A stretch of 64,000 nucleotides of DNA from CAWKGV01 sp963849305 (GCA_963849305.1 CAWKGV010000003.1:124001-188000), one strand, 5' to 3'; numbered from the stretch's first letter, positions 9,852 through 19,936 are shown. The notes: a model not told the origin generated them from the letters alone. A program made the numbers and translations.

Positions 9852-9952
9852 GATTGTGATCACCGATTCCGTTTGATCGTGATCACTCGATCCGGTGGAT
9901 CGTGATCATGCAATCGGCAGATCATGATCATCGGTTCCGGTGATCATGATCA
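9852..9952 (+). repeat. Five periodic terminal repeats of IS21-type element 2
   Basis: The 11-mer gatYRtgatca starts at 9852, 9875, 9898, 9920 and 9942, a spacing of 22-23 bases or about two helical turns. Two further copies in reverse orientation lie at the right end (12449-12459 and 12472-12482), also 23 apart. These match the multiple terminal IstA-binding sites known for IS21-family elements; the count of five on one side is high. Confidence 0.75.
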
Positions 9953-10040
9953 CGCCGGTGACGGCGGCGCCTGGCCGCTTCCGCTGACAGTCTGCAACCG
10001 TCGGTAGTGTCGATCCTTTGCCGAGGAGCAAGAGGTCGAG

Positions 10041-11568
10041 ATGCCTGGCGAGAGAGTGTCGGTGCGGAAGATACGCGAGGTTCTGCGGCTGCGATTGGGC
10101 CACCAGCTGCCGCAGCGTGCGATTGGCCAGAGCCTGCGGCTGAGCCAGGGTGCGGTCAGCGAGTACCCTGAAGCGGGCCCGGCGAGCTGGCCTGGGGTGG
10201 CCGCTGCCGGACGATCTGGACGACACGCGGCTCGAGGCGTTGCTGTTTCCGCCGCCGCCCGAGATGCCGGTGGCCCAACGCCCGGTTCCGGACTGGTCGG
10301 CTGTCCACCGCGAGATGCGTCGGCCGAACATGATGGTGGCGCTGCTCTGGGAGGAGTACCGTGCCGGGGCCGCCGACGGGTTCGGCTATTCCTGGTTCTG
10401 CGATCTGTATCGCGCGTGGGTGGGTCGGCTGAAGCCGACGCTGCGCCAGGTGCACCCCGTGGGCGAGAGGCTGTTCGTCGACTTCGCCGGTCACACCATG
10501 GAGGTGGTGGACGGGGCAACCGGAGAGCTCCGACGCGCGGAGATCTTCGTCGCCGTTCTCGGCGCCTCCAGCTTCATCTACGCCGAGGCGACCTGGAGCC
10601 AGACATTGCCGGACTGGATCGCCGCCCACGTCAATGCGCTGGCGGCGATCGGTGGTGTGCCGCACCAGATCGTCAGCGACAATCTCAAATCGGGAATCAC
10701 CAAGGCCTGTTTCTATGAGCCGACGGTGAACCGCACCTACGCCCACATGGCGACGCATTACGGCACGGCGATCATTCCCGCTCGCCCGTACAAGCCGCGC
10801 GACAAAGCGAAAGTTGAGGTTGGCGTCCAGGTGGTGCAGCGCTGGATCCTGGCGCGGCTGCGCAATCGGCGGTTCTTCCCCCTCGCCGAACTGAACGGCG
10901 CCATCCGCGAGCTGGTTGCCGACATCAACGACCGTCCGTTGCGCGGCTGGGATACGACACGTCGGGCGTTGTTCGAGCAGTTCGACCGTCCCGCCCTGTT
11001 GCCGCTGCCGCCGGCTGCCTATGAATACGCCGACTGGACGCGCTGCCGGGTCAACCTCGACGATCACGTCGAGATCGCCAAGCATTTTTACTCGGTGCCG
11101 TTCCAGTTGCCCTGCGCCAGGAAGTCGAAGCGCGGATCACGGCGAAGACCGTGGAAATCTTCCACCGCGGCAAGCTGGTGGCCGCGCATCTACGCGGCCT
11201 GCGGGCGCATCGGCCGACCACGGTGGCGGATCACATGCCGAGTTCGCACCGGCGATTGGACGCATGAGCGGATCCTGCGCGAGGCCGCCGCGATCGGCGA
11301 CGACACCGCGGCATTGGTCGAAGTGATCCTGCGCTCGCGGCCACACCCCGAGCAGGGGTTCCGGTCCTGCATCGGCATTCTCAGACTCAGCAAGCGCTGC
11401 GGCGCCGAGCGTGTCGACGCCGCCTGCGCGCGGGCACTGGTCCTGGGTACCCGCTCCTACGGCTCGGTGTCGGCGATCCTCAAGAATGCTCAGGAGAAGA
11501 AGGCGGCTCCTGGCGATCCACCCGGCCTACTGCACGAGAACATCCGTGGTCCCGACTATTATCATTGA
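10041..11568 (+). pseudogene. istA: IS21-family transposase IstA (element 2), frameshifted
   Basis: Begins MPGERVSVRKIREVLRLRLG. A one-base insertion near 10165 moves the reading into the long frame from 10150, which holds the full integrase core (GERLFVDFAGHTMEVVDG, GVPHQIVSDNLKSGI, YKPRDKAKVEVGVQVV). Two compensating indels at about 11115 and 11235 scramble some 40 residues; the alternative frame there reads EVEARITAKTVEIFHRGKLV. The C-terminus ends HENIRGPDYYH. Except for these indels the gene is full length and well conserved, so a sequencing cause is possible. It ends 12 bases before istB. Confidence 0.8.
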
Positions 11569-11579
11569 GAGGAGAACCC

Positions 11580-12420
11580 ATGCTGATCCACCCCATGGTC
11601 GAGCGCCTACGCGGCCTCGGCCTCATCGCCATGGCCGACGCGTTCACCGAGATGCAGCGCAACTCGGCTGCCGATGATCTGTCGCGCGAGGACTGGCTAG
11701 ATCTGCTGGTCGACCGCGAGGCCACCGCGCGGGAGTACAAGCTGGGTCGCAGGCTCACCCACGCCAGATTGCGCCAGAACGCCGTGATCGAGGACGCCGA
11801 CCTGCGCACGCCGCGCGGACTCGACCGGGGTCTGTTCCAGAAGCTCGCCACCTGCGGCTGGATCCGGGAGAACCAGCATTTGCTGATCGGCGGCCCAACG
11901 GGTGTGGGCAAATCCTGGCTGGCCTGCGCGCTCGGGCACAAGGCGTGTCGGGATGGCTTCTCGGTGCTCTATCGGCGAGCGCCCCGTTTGTTCGCCGATC
12001 TTGCCACAGCGCGTGGCGAAGGGCGGCTGACGCGGCTAATGATGATGCTGGAGCGCACCCGCCTGCTCATCATCGATGGCTGGGGTCCCGAGCCGCTGAA
12101 CGCCGAGCAGCGGCGGGATCTGCTGGAGATCATCGATGATCGCGACCATAAGGGCTCGCTGCTGATGACGAGCCAGATCCCCGTTGGTCGCTGGCATGAA
12201 ATTGTCGGCGATCCCACGCTAGGCGACGCGATTCTGGATCGCGTCATTCATCGCGCCCATCGCATCGAACTCAAGGGGGGAAAGCCTGCGAGAGCTCAAC
12301 GCGATCGCGACCACCGAAAGCTTGACGAACACCAAGGAGAAGCGAGATCCGTTCAACCGTCAATGGCAGCGACCAGGCGCCACACAAAGCCGTCCGCCGT
12401 GCACTCCTCGGGCACGGTGA
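11580..12420 (+). pseudogene. istB: IS21-family ATPase IstB (element 2), late frameshift
   Basis: Start MLIHPMVERLRGLGLIAMAD, preceded by AGGAG. Walker A is GPTGVGKSWLACALGHKA; the Walker B region reads LLIIDGWGPEPL, with Gly where most IstB proteins have a second Asp. The sensor region LLMTSQIPVGRWHE is present. One extra G near 12280 shifts the frame after RIELKG; corrected, it continues ESLRELNAIATTESLTNTK and stops at 12420. Only the last ~45 residues are affected. The IstB ATPase assists IstA strand transfer. Confidence 0.8.
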
Positions 12421-12498
12421 ACAGCATGGTTTTGGTCACCGTGACAGGTGATCACGATCGGCCGGATTGGCTGATCACGATCAACGGAATCCGCACAT

Positions 12499-13097
12499 TG
12501 GCGCCGACCGCCATGCCCAGGACTCCGCGCCGGCCATCGGGTGTTGACGCCAACCGCGATGGTGACGGCGACCGAGACGATCCGCCCGGCCTGCCGCACT
12601 TTGACGTAGGTGGCATCGAGCCGCAGATAGGGCCAGTCGCCCTCGATCGGACGGGTGAGGAACGCCTGCACGCGCTGGTCGATCTCGGCGCACAGCCGCG
12701 ATACCTGGCTCTTGCTGACGCCGCTGCATCCCATCGCTTGCACCAGCGCATCGACCGAGCCCGTCGAGATACCGTGGACATAGGCCTCCTGGATGACTGC
12801 CGTCAGCGCCTTCTCGGCGGTACGCCGCGGTTCCAGGAAAGCCGGGAAGTAGCTGCCGCGGCGCAGCTTGGGGGATGCGCAGCTCGACCGTGCCGGCGCG
12901 GGTTCCCCAGTCTCGGTCGCGGTAGCCGTTGCGGTGATTGATCCGGCCCTCGCGGGCTCGCCGTGGCCAGCGACGCACAGTGCATAGGTCTCCAACTCCA
13001 TAAGGCGCTGCGCGGCGAAGCCGATCATCTCGCGCAGCAAGGTCGTGTCGGAAGCCTTCTCCAGCAGCGCGCGAAGCGCGATCTTGTCGTCGGTCAT
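12499..13097 (-). pseudogene. IS256-type transposase, N-terminal fragment (piece 1 of 3)
   Basis: Starts MTDDKIALRALLEKASDTTL and continues through AFLEPRRTAEKALTAVIQEA, VSKSQVSRLCAEIDQRVQAF and DGDWPYLRLDATYVK-type sequence (here EGDWPYLRLDATYVKVRQ), the catalytic Asp region of IS256 transposases. A pair of indels around 12870-12960 replaces the expected RINHRNGYRDRDW stretch, and another near 12545 precedes the junction with IS21-type element 2. The remaining two thirds of the gene lie at 9403-9837 and 7095-7172. Confidence 0.85.
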
Positions 13098-13169
13098 CGT
13101 GGTTGTCCTCGGGTCAGAGTTGCGTGTCGCAACCCAACCCTACCCAAGATCACGGCGGTGGCCGCCGCC

Positions 13170-13231
13170 GTGGGTAAGTCGCCCGCCTACGCCTGACTCT
13201 CGGCGGTCGCTCCGGCGGGCGACTTACCCAC
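13170..13231. repeat. Perfect 18-bp inverted repeat, 26-base loop
   Basis: The arms are gtgggtaagtcgcccgcc at 13170-13187 and its exact reverse complement at 13214-13231. The left arm lies about 75 bases upstream of the IS256-type transposase start, where a terminal inverted repeat of that element would be expected. The second arm may be the end of another copy or a remnant of one. A strong hairpin would form in RNA from either strand; there is no T-tract. Confidence 0.7.
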
Positions 13232-13337
13232 AGCTCCTACACCACTGATGGGGACACGACCCGAACGTGTTGTCGTGCAAGACAACGCCCAAGCGATCAT
13301 CGGGAATTTGCAGGCGGGAGCTGCCGGAGGGGGTCTT

Positions 13338-13598
13338 GTGAATGAGGTTGGGGGCAAGACCCTACGAAAGACATTTGCGGCGCCCGGATGCGCGCCGGGA
13401 ACTCCGTGCCGGAAGCATCCGATGGCCAATGGCCGTTGTCGGCTTCACGGCGGGTGCAGCACTGGCCCGCGCACACCAGAGGGGCTGGAGCTGCTTCGAG
13501 CAGCTCGAACCAAGCATGGGAGCTACGGCGCCGAGGCGAAGCTCCTGCGAGAGCTGATCCGAGTATTGCAGACGAAGACGAAGGAACTGGTGAGCTGA
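13338..13598 (+). CDS. HGGxSTGPRT-motif small protein
   Basis: 86 residues from the GTG at 13338, which has GGAGG eight bases upstream. The centre reads GCAPGTPCRKHPMANGRC, then RLHGGCSTGPRTPEG. The Cys pair and HGG motif are the hallmark of small proteins common on phages, plasmids and integrated elements of alphaproteobacteria; their function is unknown. The C-terminal helix AKLLRELIRVLQTKTKEL is basic and amphipathic. The position next to primase and integrase remnants fits a mobile-element gene. Confidence 0.6.
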   Translation: MNEVGGKTLRKTFAAPGCAPGTPCRKHPMANGRCRLHGGCSTGPRTPEGLELLRAARTKHGSYGAEAKLLRELIRVLQTKTKELVS

Positions 13599-13970
13599 GG
13601 CAATCCCTCTTCGAGGTGCCTCTCTGGTTCGAGTCGTGACGAAAGCTTCCTTCGGAGTGCGCTCTGGCGTGGCCGATGCAGTTGCCGGAATCCTCGCGTG
13701 CCCGGTGGGCAAATCCAAGCCGGCGTTCGGGCTGATAGCGATGCATCATAATTCTGTGCGTAGCTTTGTGGGCAGGGCGCATCCGTCAAGCCAAGCGTGC
13801 GCAGGTGGCGAAGCCCAGGTCGAGCAGCACCATGGGCCGGGACCTCCTGACAGGATGGATAGCCGCCACACTCTCCCTGAGCCGCAACCCGGGCAGCAGG
13901 TGATGAGACCGTAGCCATCGCATGGAGGCTCGACACTTTGCGCCAACACGGCCGGCCGGCTTACCGCCTC
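13599..13970. other. Noncoding remnant downstream of the DUF3987 gene
   Basis: About 370 bases without a recognisable gene. Minus-strand frames pass through it but give no known motif. It probably represents the junction where the 3' half of the DUF3987 gene was lost. Confidence 0.4.
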
Positions 13971-14762
13971 CGTCGCTCGGGCTGCGTCCCGCCGAACACG
14001 GCCACGGCAAGGCGCGGAACCAAGATCGGCTCCGGATGCTTTTGCCGCTCCCACCCGGTAGGGCCGGCCGCCATAGGCCTCGATCCAGAATGCGCGGCCG
14101 GCTTGGTTATAAGTGGTCATACCAGCGAACCAGCCGGCCAATTCATCGCGGACGAAAAGCAGGCCCTTGGGTGCAGCGCCGGCGAGTAGCGCGGCCACCT
14201 TCTCGATTGTGATGTCGTTCTGCCGGAGCCGCGGCGCCTGCGGCTCGGACGGGGCCCTGTCGCTCGGCGGCAAGGGCGGCGCGACACCCTGATTCTGGGC
14301 CTTCCTGACATCCTTCTCCCATGCTTCTCGGCTCGCCTTCTCCCGCTCCGTCGCGGCTTCCCACTCGCGCAGCTTCTCAGGGAAGTCGGCCATCATGCGC
14401 TCCTCCAACTCAGGCAGCACGTCGCGCAGAAGGCAATCCGCACCCGGGGATTTGCCAGTGCCTGATTCGCCGATAGCGGCGCACCACAGATGCGGCGGCT
14501 CGACCCACCCTGGGACGCCCTGTGCCCAACGGGCGTTGCCGATCAGCGCCGAGGCCGTGGCAAGCAGCGGCGCCGCGACGAAGTCGGGTGGGCAGGCCGC
14601 GGCGTCCGCCGTGGTCTCGATGAACTGGCGCCACCCGGGACCGAACACGTCCAACGGCAACGGCGGCGGCCGCCGGCGATGCAAGCGCAGCACGCCCATA
14701 TCGAGCTCGATCAGCTCCGGCGGCTCAGTGTTATGAATGGTGAAACCGGCGCCGTCAGCCAC
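13971..14762 (-). pseudogene. DUF3987 helicase-like protein, frameshifted and truncated
   Basis: Starts at a GTG (14762) that overlaps the stop of the upstream primase gene and has GGGAGG just before it. Encodes DVFGPGWRQFIETTADAAAC, then Walker A GESGTGKSPG, a charged helical linker, and LLFVRDELAGWFAGM with EAYGGRPYRV. One extra G near 14065 shifts the frame; corrected, it reads ERQKHPEPILVPRLAVAVFG then GTQPER and stops at 13971. The family normally continues for about 200 more residues, so it is also truncated. Such proteins pair with Toprim primases in phage and plasmid replication modules. Confidence 0.7.
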
Positions 14763-15601
14763 GTGCCGCCTCCCCGAGAAGGTCGGCGAAGTCCGACCCG
14801 TTGCGATCTGGCATGGCGATACGCACGCACCGTCCCTCCGCGAGCCAGCGGCCGGCCGCAGTTTGCGCTGCCCTGCGCCCGGCCGGATCGGAATCAGACG
14901 CGACCACAGTTGCGCGCACCTCCCGCGGCAGCACCAGGGCTTGGGCGAGGTTGCCGGTCGAGATGGCGGCCCACGCTGGCAAGCCAAGCAATCGGCCGGC
15001 GCTGGCACTGCTCTCTATGCCCTCGCCGATCACCAACTCGTCGGCAAGCGGGTCAAGCCGAATGGCGCAGCTCCATACGGGGCCCAGCGACGCCTTTGCC
15101 GGTTTGATGCTCGCCTTGCCCGAGCCGTCGCGCACGAGATACGTGCGATGAATGGCGAGCGGCGTTCCGGTGACATCCGTGACCAGCGCGACCATGGTGG
15201 GCAGTGATCCGCCTTCCGGATGACGGCAGTCGCCGCGGAACCTGAGGGCGGATGAAGTGGCGAGACTGGCCAAGCCGCGCCCCGTCAGGTAGCGCTCGGC
15301 GAGCGTGCCTAATGCGGGCTCAGAACCGCGCCAAAGGGCGAGAGCGCGTGCTTTCCTATGTTCGCGCACGTTTGATTCGTCCGTGCCGCCGGATCGCTCG
15401 GGCGCCTGCCAGGATCCGCCCATGATGCGGTTCAGGAGGTCACGAACTTGGTTGCGATCGCACCCGTTTGCGTAATAGAACGTTAGTTTCCCTAACCGAG
15501 AATGTCTCGCCCGGATAGTCGCATGCCGGGCAGCGCCCCCGCCATGAGCGCGGGTGCTTGGTCAGACGGAGCCGGTCGGCAAGATCGCGTGCGCTCAACA
15601 T
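14755..15601 (-). pseudogene. Toprim-domain primase of an integrated element, frameshifted
   Basis: The N-terminus MLSARDLADRLRLTKHPRSW, then GRCPACDYPGE, resembles the zinc-ribbon start of phage/plasmid primases. A one-base indel near 15490 separates it from LTFYYANGCDRNQVRDLLNR. The rest is in one frame and carries the Toprim core: ELVIGEGIESSASAG with the conserved Glu, and VVASDSDPAGRRAA with the DxD. It would make RNA primers during replication of the parent element. Its stop overlaps the GTG start of the DUF3987 gene, so the two were co-translated. Confidence 0.75.
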
Positions 15602-16297
15602 CGCTCGGCACCCATCTCGCGGGGCGCCCCCAGCCAGTACGCTAGGTGTAAGCGACACATCGCTGCCATGCTCCCGTCAACCGGGCGGGGATCGTCCGCC
15701 GCATCGCATATTTCGGACAAGAAGATCTGGCCGGGCAGTCGGGCTCATTGACCCGCACTCGAGGTCTCAGCCAGCATCAGGAAATGCACTGGGAATTCTT
15801 GCCGCGCTGGTCACTGTCATCCTCAACCAGCACGCGGCAACCTCCCGGCGGTCCACCAGATAACCGCTGCCCTTGGAACCTTGACCGAAGTCCCGCGCGT
15901 GTGGACGACCGGCGGGTGTCCGTCATAGGCAATTCTTTGCGGAGCGCGTATGATGCAGTCTGACTCTGTAAACAGGACTTGCTCGACATCTGTCATCCAC
16001 TCCCCAGTGCGTTGTACGTGCCAGTGCGGCTCAAGCCGGATATTTCGCACCAGGTTGGAAGGGCTGCGAACTTAGGGGTTGCTTCCATAGGGACGGCTCC
16101 GTGCGGTGGTGAACGCATTGGGAGATGCATCACCCACTAACGCAATGGTAGGATCAAAAACTGCCTTTTGTTTTCTACCCCTCGTCAAGTTCTTCAGATC
16201 ACCCGGCTTCAGGGGTGGCAGGTCGGGCGCCAGTAGATTTGCACATTCGCACGCGAAGCGGCCGAAGGGGCCGGCTTCACCGAGTTGCGTGCGTCAA
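15602..16297. other. No firm gene; possible short hypothetical ORF
   Basis: Between the primase and the IS256-type element. The best open frame is 15823-16050 on the minus strand (75 residues, including WMTDVEQVLFTESDCIIR), which I do not recognise and would not call confidently. Composition is less GC-rich than the flanks around 15940-16260. Nothing else was seen. Confidence 0.35.
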
Positions 16298-17791
16298 GTT
16301 CTGCAAAGTGAGTGGCGATGACTGCTGTGATGTTTCTCGGTTCGGCTGAACAGCGTTTCTCCGTCCCGGCCTGAGACCCGTGCGGCGGCGCGCGCAGCGG
16401 CGGTCAAGGATGGCCCCGAACTTGATCCGGGCCACCGCCGGAGGCGGCGCGCAGCGTCCTTGACGGCCGCGAGCACGGCGCGAGCCTCGGCCAAGTCGGG
16501 ACCACGGCCGTCATGCCGCCTGCCGCAGCATCTGCTTCTTGTGCTCCTTCAGGTGCTCCATGTTCAGGTAGCGGATCGCCTCCAGCCAGTTCTCGTGGGC
16601 CTCCACCGCCAACGCGCGGACGAGCCGCAGACAGCTCGCCGCATTCGGAAAGATCCGCACGACATGCGTTCGGCGTTTGATCTCCTGGTTGAGTTGCTCC
16701 AGCATGTTGGTTGACTTCATGTGTTTGTGATGCGCCAGCGGCAGCCGGTAGTAGGTCAGCGTCTCTTCGATATTGTCCTCCACCCAGCCGCACAGCTTCG
16801 GGTACTTGCCTTGCCACTTGCCGAGCCAGGCGGCGAGGTCGCGGCGCACTTCCACCAGTTCGCGACGGTCATAGAACCAGCGCAGTTCCATCAGGCAGTC
16901 GTCGTCGACCTTGCGCGGCACGTAGTCCAGGGCGTTGCGCAGGAAATGCACGTAACAGCGCTGCCAGACCGCCTCGGACAGCACTTCCCGGATCGCCGCC
17001 TTGAGACCGGGATGGTCGTCGGAGACCACGAACTCGACACCGAACAGGCCGCGCTGCTTCAACCCCAGCAGGAAGTCGCGCCAGCTCGAGCGGCTTTCGC
17101 GGTTGGCCAGCTCGATCGCCAGCACCTGACGGCGGCCCTCGCCGTCCACCGCCACCGCGATCAGCACCGCCTGGCTGGCGATCACCCCGCCGTCGCGAAC
17201 CCGCTCATAGCGGGCATCCAGGATCAGATACGGGTAGGGCTCGCTTAGCCGCCGCTCGGAGAACGCCGTCAGCGCCGCATCCAGCGACTTGTTCACCGTG
17301 CTGATCGCCGAGGCCGAGAAACCATGACCGCACAAGGCCTCGGTCACAGCCTTCACTTTGCGTGTCGAGACGCCCTGCACATACATCTCGGCCAAGGTTC
17401 CGACCAACGCCTTCTCGGAGCGCTGGTAGCGTTCAAACAGTTCCGTCGAGAATCGGCCCGCCCGATCCTGCGGCACCCGCAACTCCAGCGTGCCAACCCG
17501 GGTGATCAGCGCGCGCGGGTAATAGCCACTGCGATAGGCCAGCCGCGTCTCCGTCCGCTCGCCCTTCTCCGCCCCGATCGCCTCCGTCATTTCCGCTTCC
17601 AGCGCCGCCTCGAGCGCAGCCCGCACAGTGGCGCGGAGGAAATCCGCATCCCGCTCCAGCAGCCCTTTGATGTCGATGACCTCGCCCTGACCTTGCCCCT
17701 TGGTCATGGTGTGCTCCCTCTCCACAGGGTCGGTGACGTCACACATCACCCGCATACCGTGGCCACCCAGACCTCAGACGCTTTGCAGAAC
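16298..17791 (-). mobile_element. IS256-family element 2, intact transposase
   Basis: A perfect 11-bp inverted repeat gttctgcaaag / ctttgcagaac lies at 16298-16308 and 17781-17791, bracketing an intact transposase gene. The ~1.5 kb span is reasonable for IS256 relatives. No target duplication was seen, so the ends are provisional. It sits inside the decayed integrated element between primase and integrase. Confidence 0.55.
16511..17707 (-). CDS. IS256-family transposase (transposase_mut), full length
   Basis: 398 residues from the ATG at 17707, with GGAGGG nine bases upstream. It begins TKGQGQGEVIDIKGLLERDA and holds the conserved RTETRLAYRSGYYPRALIT, the catalytic region YLILDARYERVRDGGV, FVVSDDHPGLKAAI with the second Asp, VWQRCYVHFLRNALDYVP and STNMLEQLNQEIKRRTHVV. 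All regions are in one frame with no interruptions, so it is the only apparently active transposase in the first 20 kb. It is clearly different in sequence from the three-piece IS256-type copy at 7-13 kb. Confidence 0.9.
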   Translation of the reverse strand: MTKGQGQGEVIDIKGLLERDADFLRATVRAALEAALEAEMTEAIGAEKGERTETRLAYRSGYYPRALITRVGTLELRVPQDRAGRFSTELFERYQRSEKALVGTLAEMYVQGVSTRKVKAVTEALCGHGFSASAISTVNKSLDAALTAFSERRLSEPYPYLILDARYERVRDGGVIASQAVLIAVAVDGEGRRQVLAIELANRESRSSWRDFLLGLKQRGLFGVEFVVSDDHPGLKAAIREVLSEAVWQRCYVHFLRNALDYVPRKVDDDCLMELRWFYDRRELVEVRRDLAAWLGKWQGKYPKLCGWVEDNIEETLTYYRLPLAHHKHMKSTNMLEQLNQEIKRRTHVVRIFPNAASCLRLVRALAVEAHENWLEAIRYLNMEHLKEHKKQMLRQAA

Positions 17792-18059
17792 CCTCCGCAC
17801 AATACCCTTCACCGCCCCCGGCGGCACGCCAAATGCCGCGCAGCGTGAACGACACTGCGCCACCACTCATCCTCCGCTTTGCTTTCGAGGCGCAATGGCA
17901 ATCCGGTTCTGGCCAGAATGTGGTCTCTACATGACTGGCCGACAGCCACTTGAGGTGGCGGGTGTACTCCCGGCCTTTTTCCAAACTACCCGGCCATCGA
18001 TAGTGATGCAGGCGCCAGCACTCGGCATTTAGCGCAGCTCCGGCGCGAATTGTTGCGGG

Positions 18060-19258
18060 CTATCGGCCCGGCGTCGATCGCTCCATCGGGACGAGGTTCG
18101 TCGCCGGAACCAGGCCCAAGCTGCCGAACGCGGCGCGAATGGTGTCCGCGACGTAGCCGGGCGACAGGTGCGCATAGTGCCGCTCCGTGACCTTCACGCT
18201 CGAGTGGCCGAGCTGTGCTGCGATGACCTGCATGGGCACGCCCCTCGTTGCTAGGCGGCTGGCGTGCGTGTGGCGGAGAACATGCAACGAGACCGCAGGC
18301 GCTATGTTCGCGGCCTCGCAGGCATCCCGCAGCGGCCGGAACTGGTGAGATTTGCCCCAGGCCGCCCCGTCCGATCGAGGGAACAGGATGTCGGTCGGCT
18401 TCCTGCGCGCCATCGCCTGTCTGAAGAACCGGGCGGCTTCGTCGGTCAGCACGACCGTGCGCGCGAATCCGCCCTTGCTCGCCCGGACCGTCAGCACGTC
18501 CGCATCGAGGTCCACGTCGGTCGGCCGCAGGCGGGCGAGTTCCTGATAGCGGCAGCCGGTGAACAGCGCCGCCGCGACCAGCTCGCGCAGACCGGGCGGG
18601 CAGGCGTTCACGAGCCGGGAGGCCTCGTTGGCCGTGAGATATCGGACACGGGCGGCCTGCACCTTCTGGAACGCCCGAATGCGGCGCCACGCATCATCCT
18701 TTGAAGCTTTGCCTTCCCGCCAGGCGAGGTTCAACGCGGCCTTGAGCAGCGTCATAACGCCGTTGGCGGTGGCACGGCGGGCCCGATGGGCGTCGGCATC
18801 GTCGGGCGGCAGTTCCCGCACGCGGCGCTGCGGCGCGGTAGCCGCGGTGCGCCGCCGAGCCGGCGCGGTGGCCAGCCTGCGATGCCAAGCGCGGATCATC
18901 GCTGGCGTGAGATCGCCGATCTTCCGCTCGCCAAGCTGCGGCAGCACGTGCGCCGCGAATGTCGTCTCGACGCAACGGCGCGCCTTGCCGCCGCGGGCCG
19001 TGTAGTCGTTGATGTAATGGCGCACCGCGTCGGCGACCGTCCATGGCGTGACGTCCTCGTCGTTCCCAGCCGCTTTCTTCTGTCCGGCCGCCCATCTACG
19101 CGCCTCGCGTTGCGCCTCGTCGAACGTCAGGCCCCGACGTTGGTCCGCCGGCTGGCCGTCGTCGGCAGACCGAGGTGCTTGGTTTCATAAGAGCCGACGC
19201 CGAGGTAGCGCCGCGCGATCCAGGAACCGCCCTTTGTCGGGTTTCTCGATCTCATCCG
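18060..19258 (-). pseudogene. Phage-type tyrosine integrase, frameshifted N-terminus
   Basis: The C-terminal catalytic domain is complete: TGCRYQELARL (Arg I), SLHVLRHTHASRL (His-x-x-Arg), QLGHSSVKVTERHYAHL (His and the Tyr nucleophile). The core-binding domain reads DYTARGGKARRCVETTFAAH. Upstream, GLTFDEAQREARRWAAG is in frame, but the beginning (GGSWIARRYLGVGSYETKHL) is in another frame, separated by a one-base indel near 19160. The Arg-His-Arg-Tyr set is intact, so a corrected reading could be active. It presumably integrated the element that carries the primase genes. Confidence 0.8.
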
Positions 19259-19339
19259 AGAACCAGGCGGGCACGGGCGAGTTCCCCAGTGGTGGGTTCG
19301 GATTGTCAAAGCGATCCGGAAAACAACAGGAGATGCTCT

Positions 19340-19840
19340 ATGCCTTCATCCGGGACTCTGAAAGAAATCTATATCGACGAGTTGAGGGATCTGTGGTCGG
19401 CGAACGACCAGATGCAGCGAATTATGCACGGCATGAGCCAGAAGGCGTCTGACCGGAAGCTGAAGGAGTTGCTGGAACAGTCGGTGACAGGGATCGCGAA
19501 ACACACCGAGACGCTCAGGTCCGTGCTCGAAAGTCGGGGCGGCCAGGTCGGGAAGGAACATTGCACGGGGATGGAAGGTCTGGTCGCCGAGGCCAAGAAG
19601 CACGCGATCGACGCGGAGATGGAGGGTCAGCTGCGCGACCTCGTCATCATTGCTCAATATCAGCGCATGTCGCATTACGGTCTCGCCGGGTTCGGCACCG
19701 CCGCCGCCTATGCGGACGCTTTGGGCGAAAAGGATGACGCGGCGAAGCTGCGGGCGATCCTCAAGGACATCTACAAGGCCGACGAATATACGAGCCAGCT
19801 CGCGGAACGGGCGGAAAAAGCGGCGGCAAGGGCAACCTGA
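19340..19840 (+). CDS. DUF892 ferritin-like protein (YciE/YciF type)
   Basis: 166 residues from the ATG at 19340, with AGGAG seven bases upstream. It begins with the family signature LKEIYIDELRDLWSAND and includes KHTETLRSVLESRGGQVGKE and QRMSHYGLAGFGTAAAYADA. DUF892 proteins adopt a four-helix ferritin-like fold, and conserved Glu, His and Asp side chains could bind metal. They are often stress-induced, but the reaction is unknown. It stands between the integrase remnant and a broken IS630. Confidence 0.85.
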   Translation: MPSSGTLKEIYIDELRDLWSANDQMQRIMHGMSQKASDRKLKELLEQSVTGIAKHTETLRSVLESRGGQVGKEHCTGMEGLVAEAKKHAIDAEMEGQLRDLVIIAQYQRMSHYGLAGFGTAAAYADALGEKDDAAKLRAILKDIYKADEYTSQLAERAEKAAARAT

Positions 19841-19936
19841 ACGTCCAGGACCGGACCAGCGGCGCTCACGCGCGCCGCCCAACCGGCATGCCCGTCACCC
19901 ACCGCCCAGTACGGCGTTTCCATGGATCGACTCGTA

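Larger units (their letters stand above)
9838..12498 (+). mobile_element. IS21-type element 2, complete ends, inserted in an IS256 transposase gene
   Basis: About 2.66 kb with istA and istB. The ends are imperfect inverted repeats of ~26 bp (left 9838-9862, right 12472-12498), both reaching a gatcgtgatca-type core. The target gene on both sides joins in sense when the element is removed. TGGC occurs on both sides (9834-9837 and 12499-12502), a likely 4-bp target duplication. Structurally this is the most complete IS21 copy here, although both genes carry frameshifts. Confidence 0.8.

Noticed and set aside
9852..9952. Regular 22-23 bp repeats considered as a small CRISPR or iteron origin
   Set aside because: Related boxes occur inverted at the other end of the same IS21 element, which explains them as transposase sites.
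14490..15107. Plus-strand ORF of 205 residues
   Set aside because: Antisense to the DUF3987 and primase genes, whose motifs (Walker A, Toprim) are clear on the other strand.
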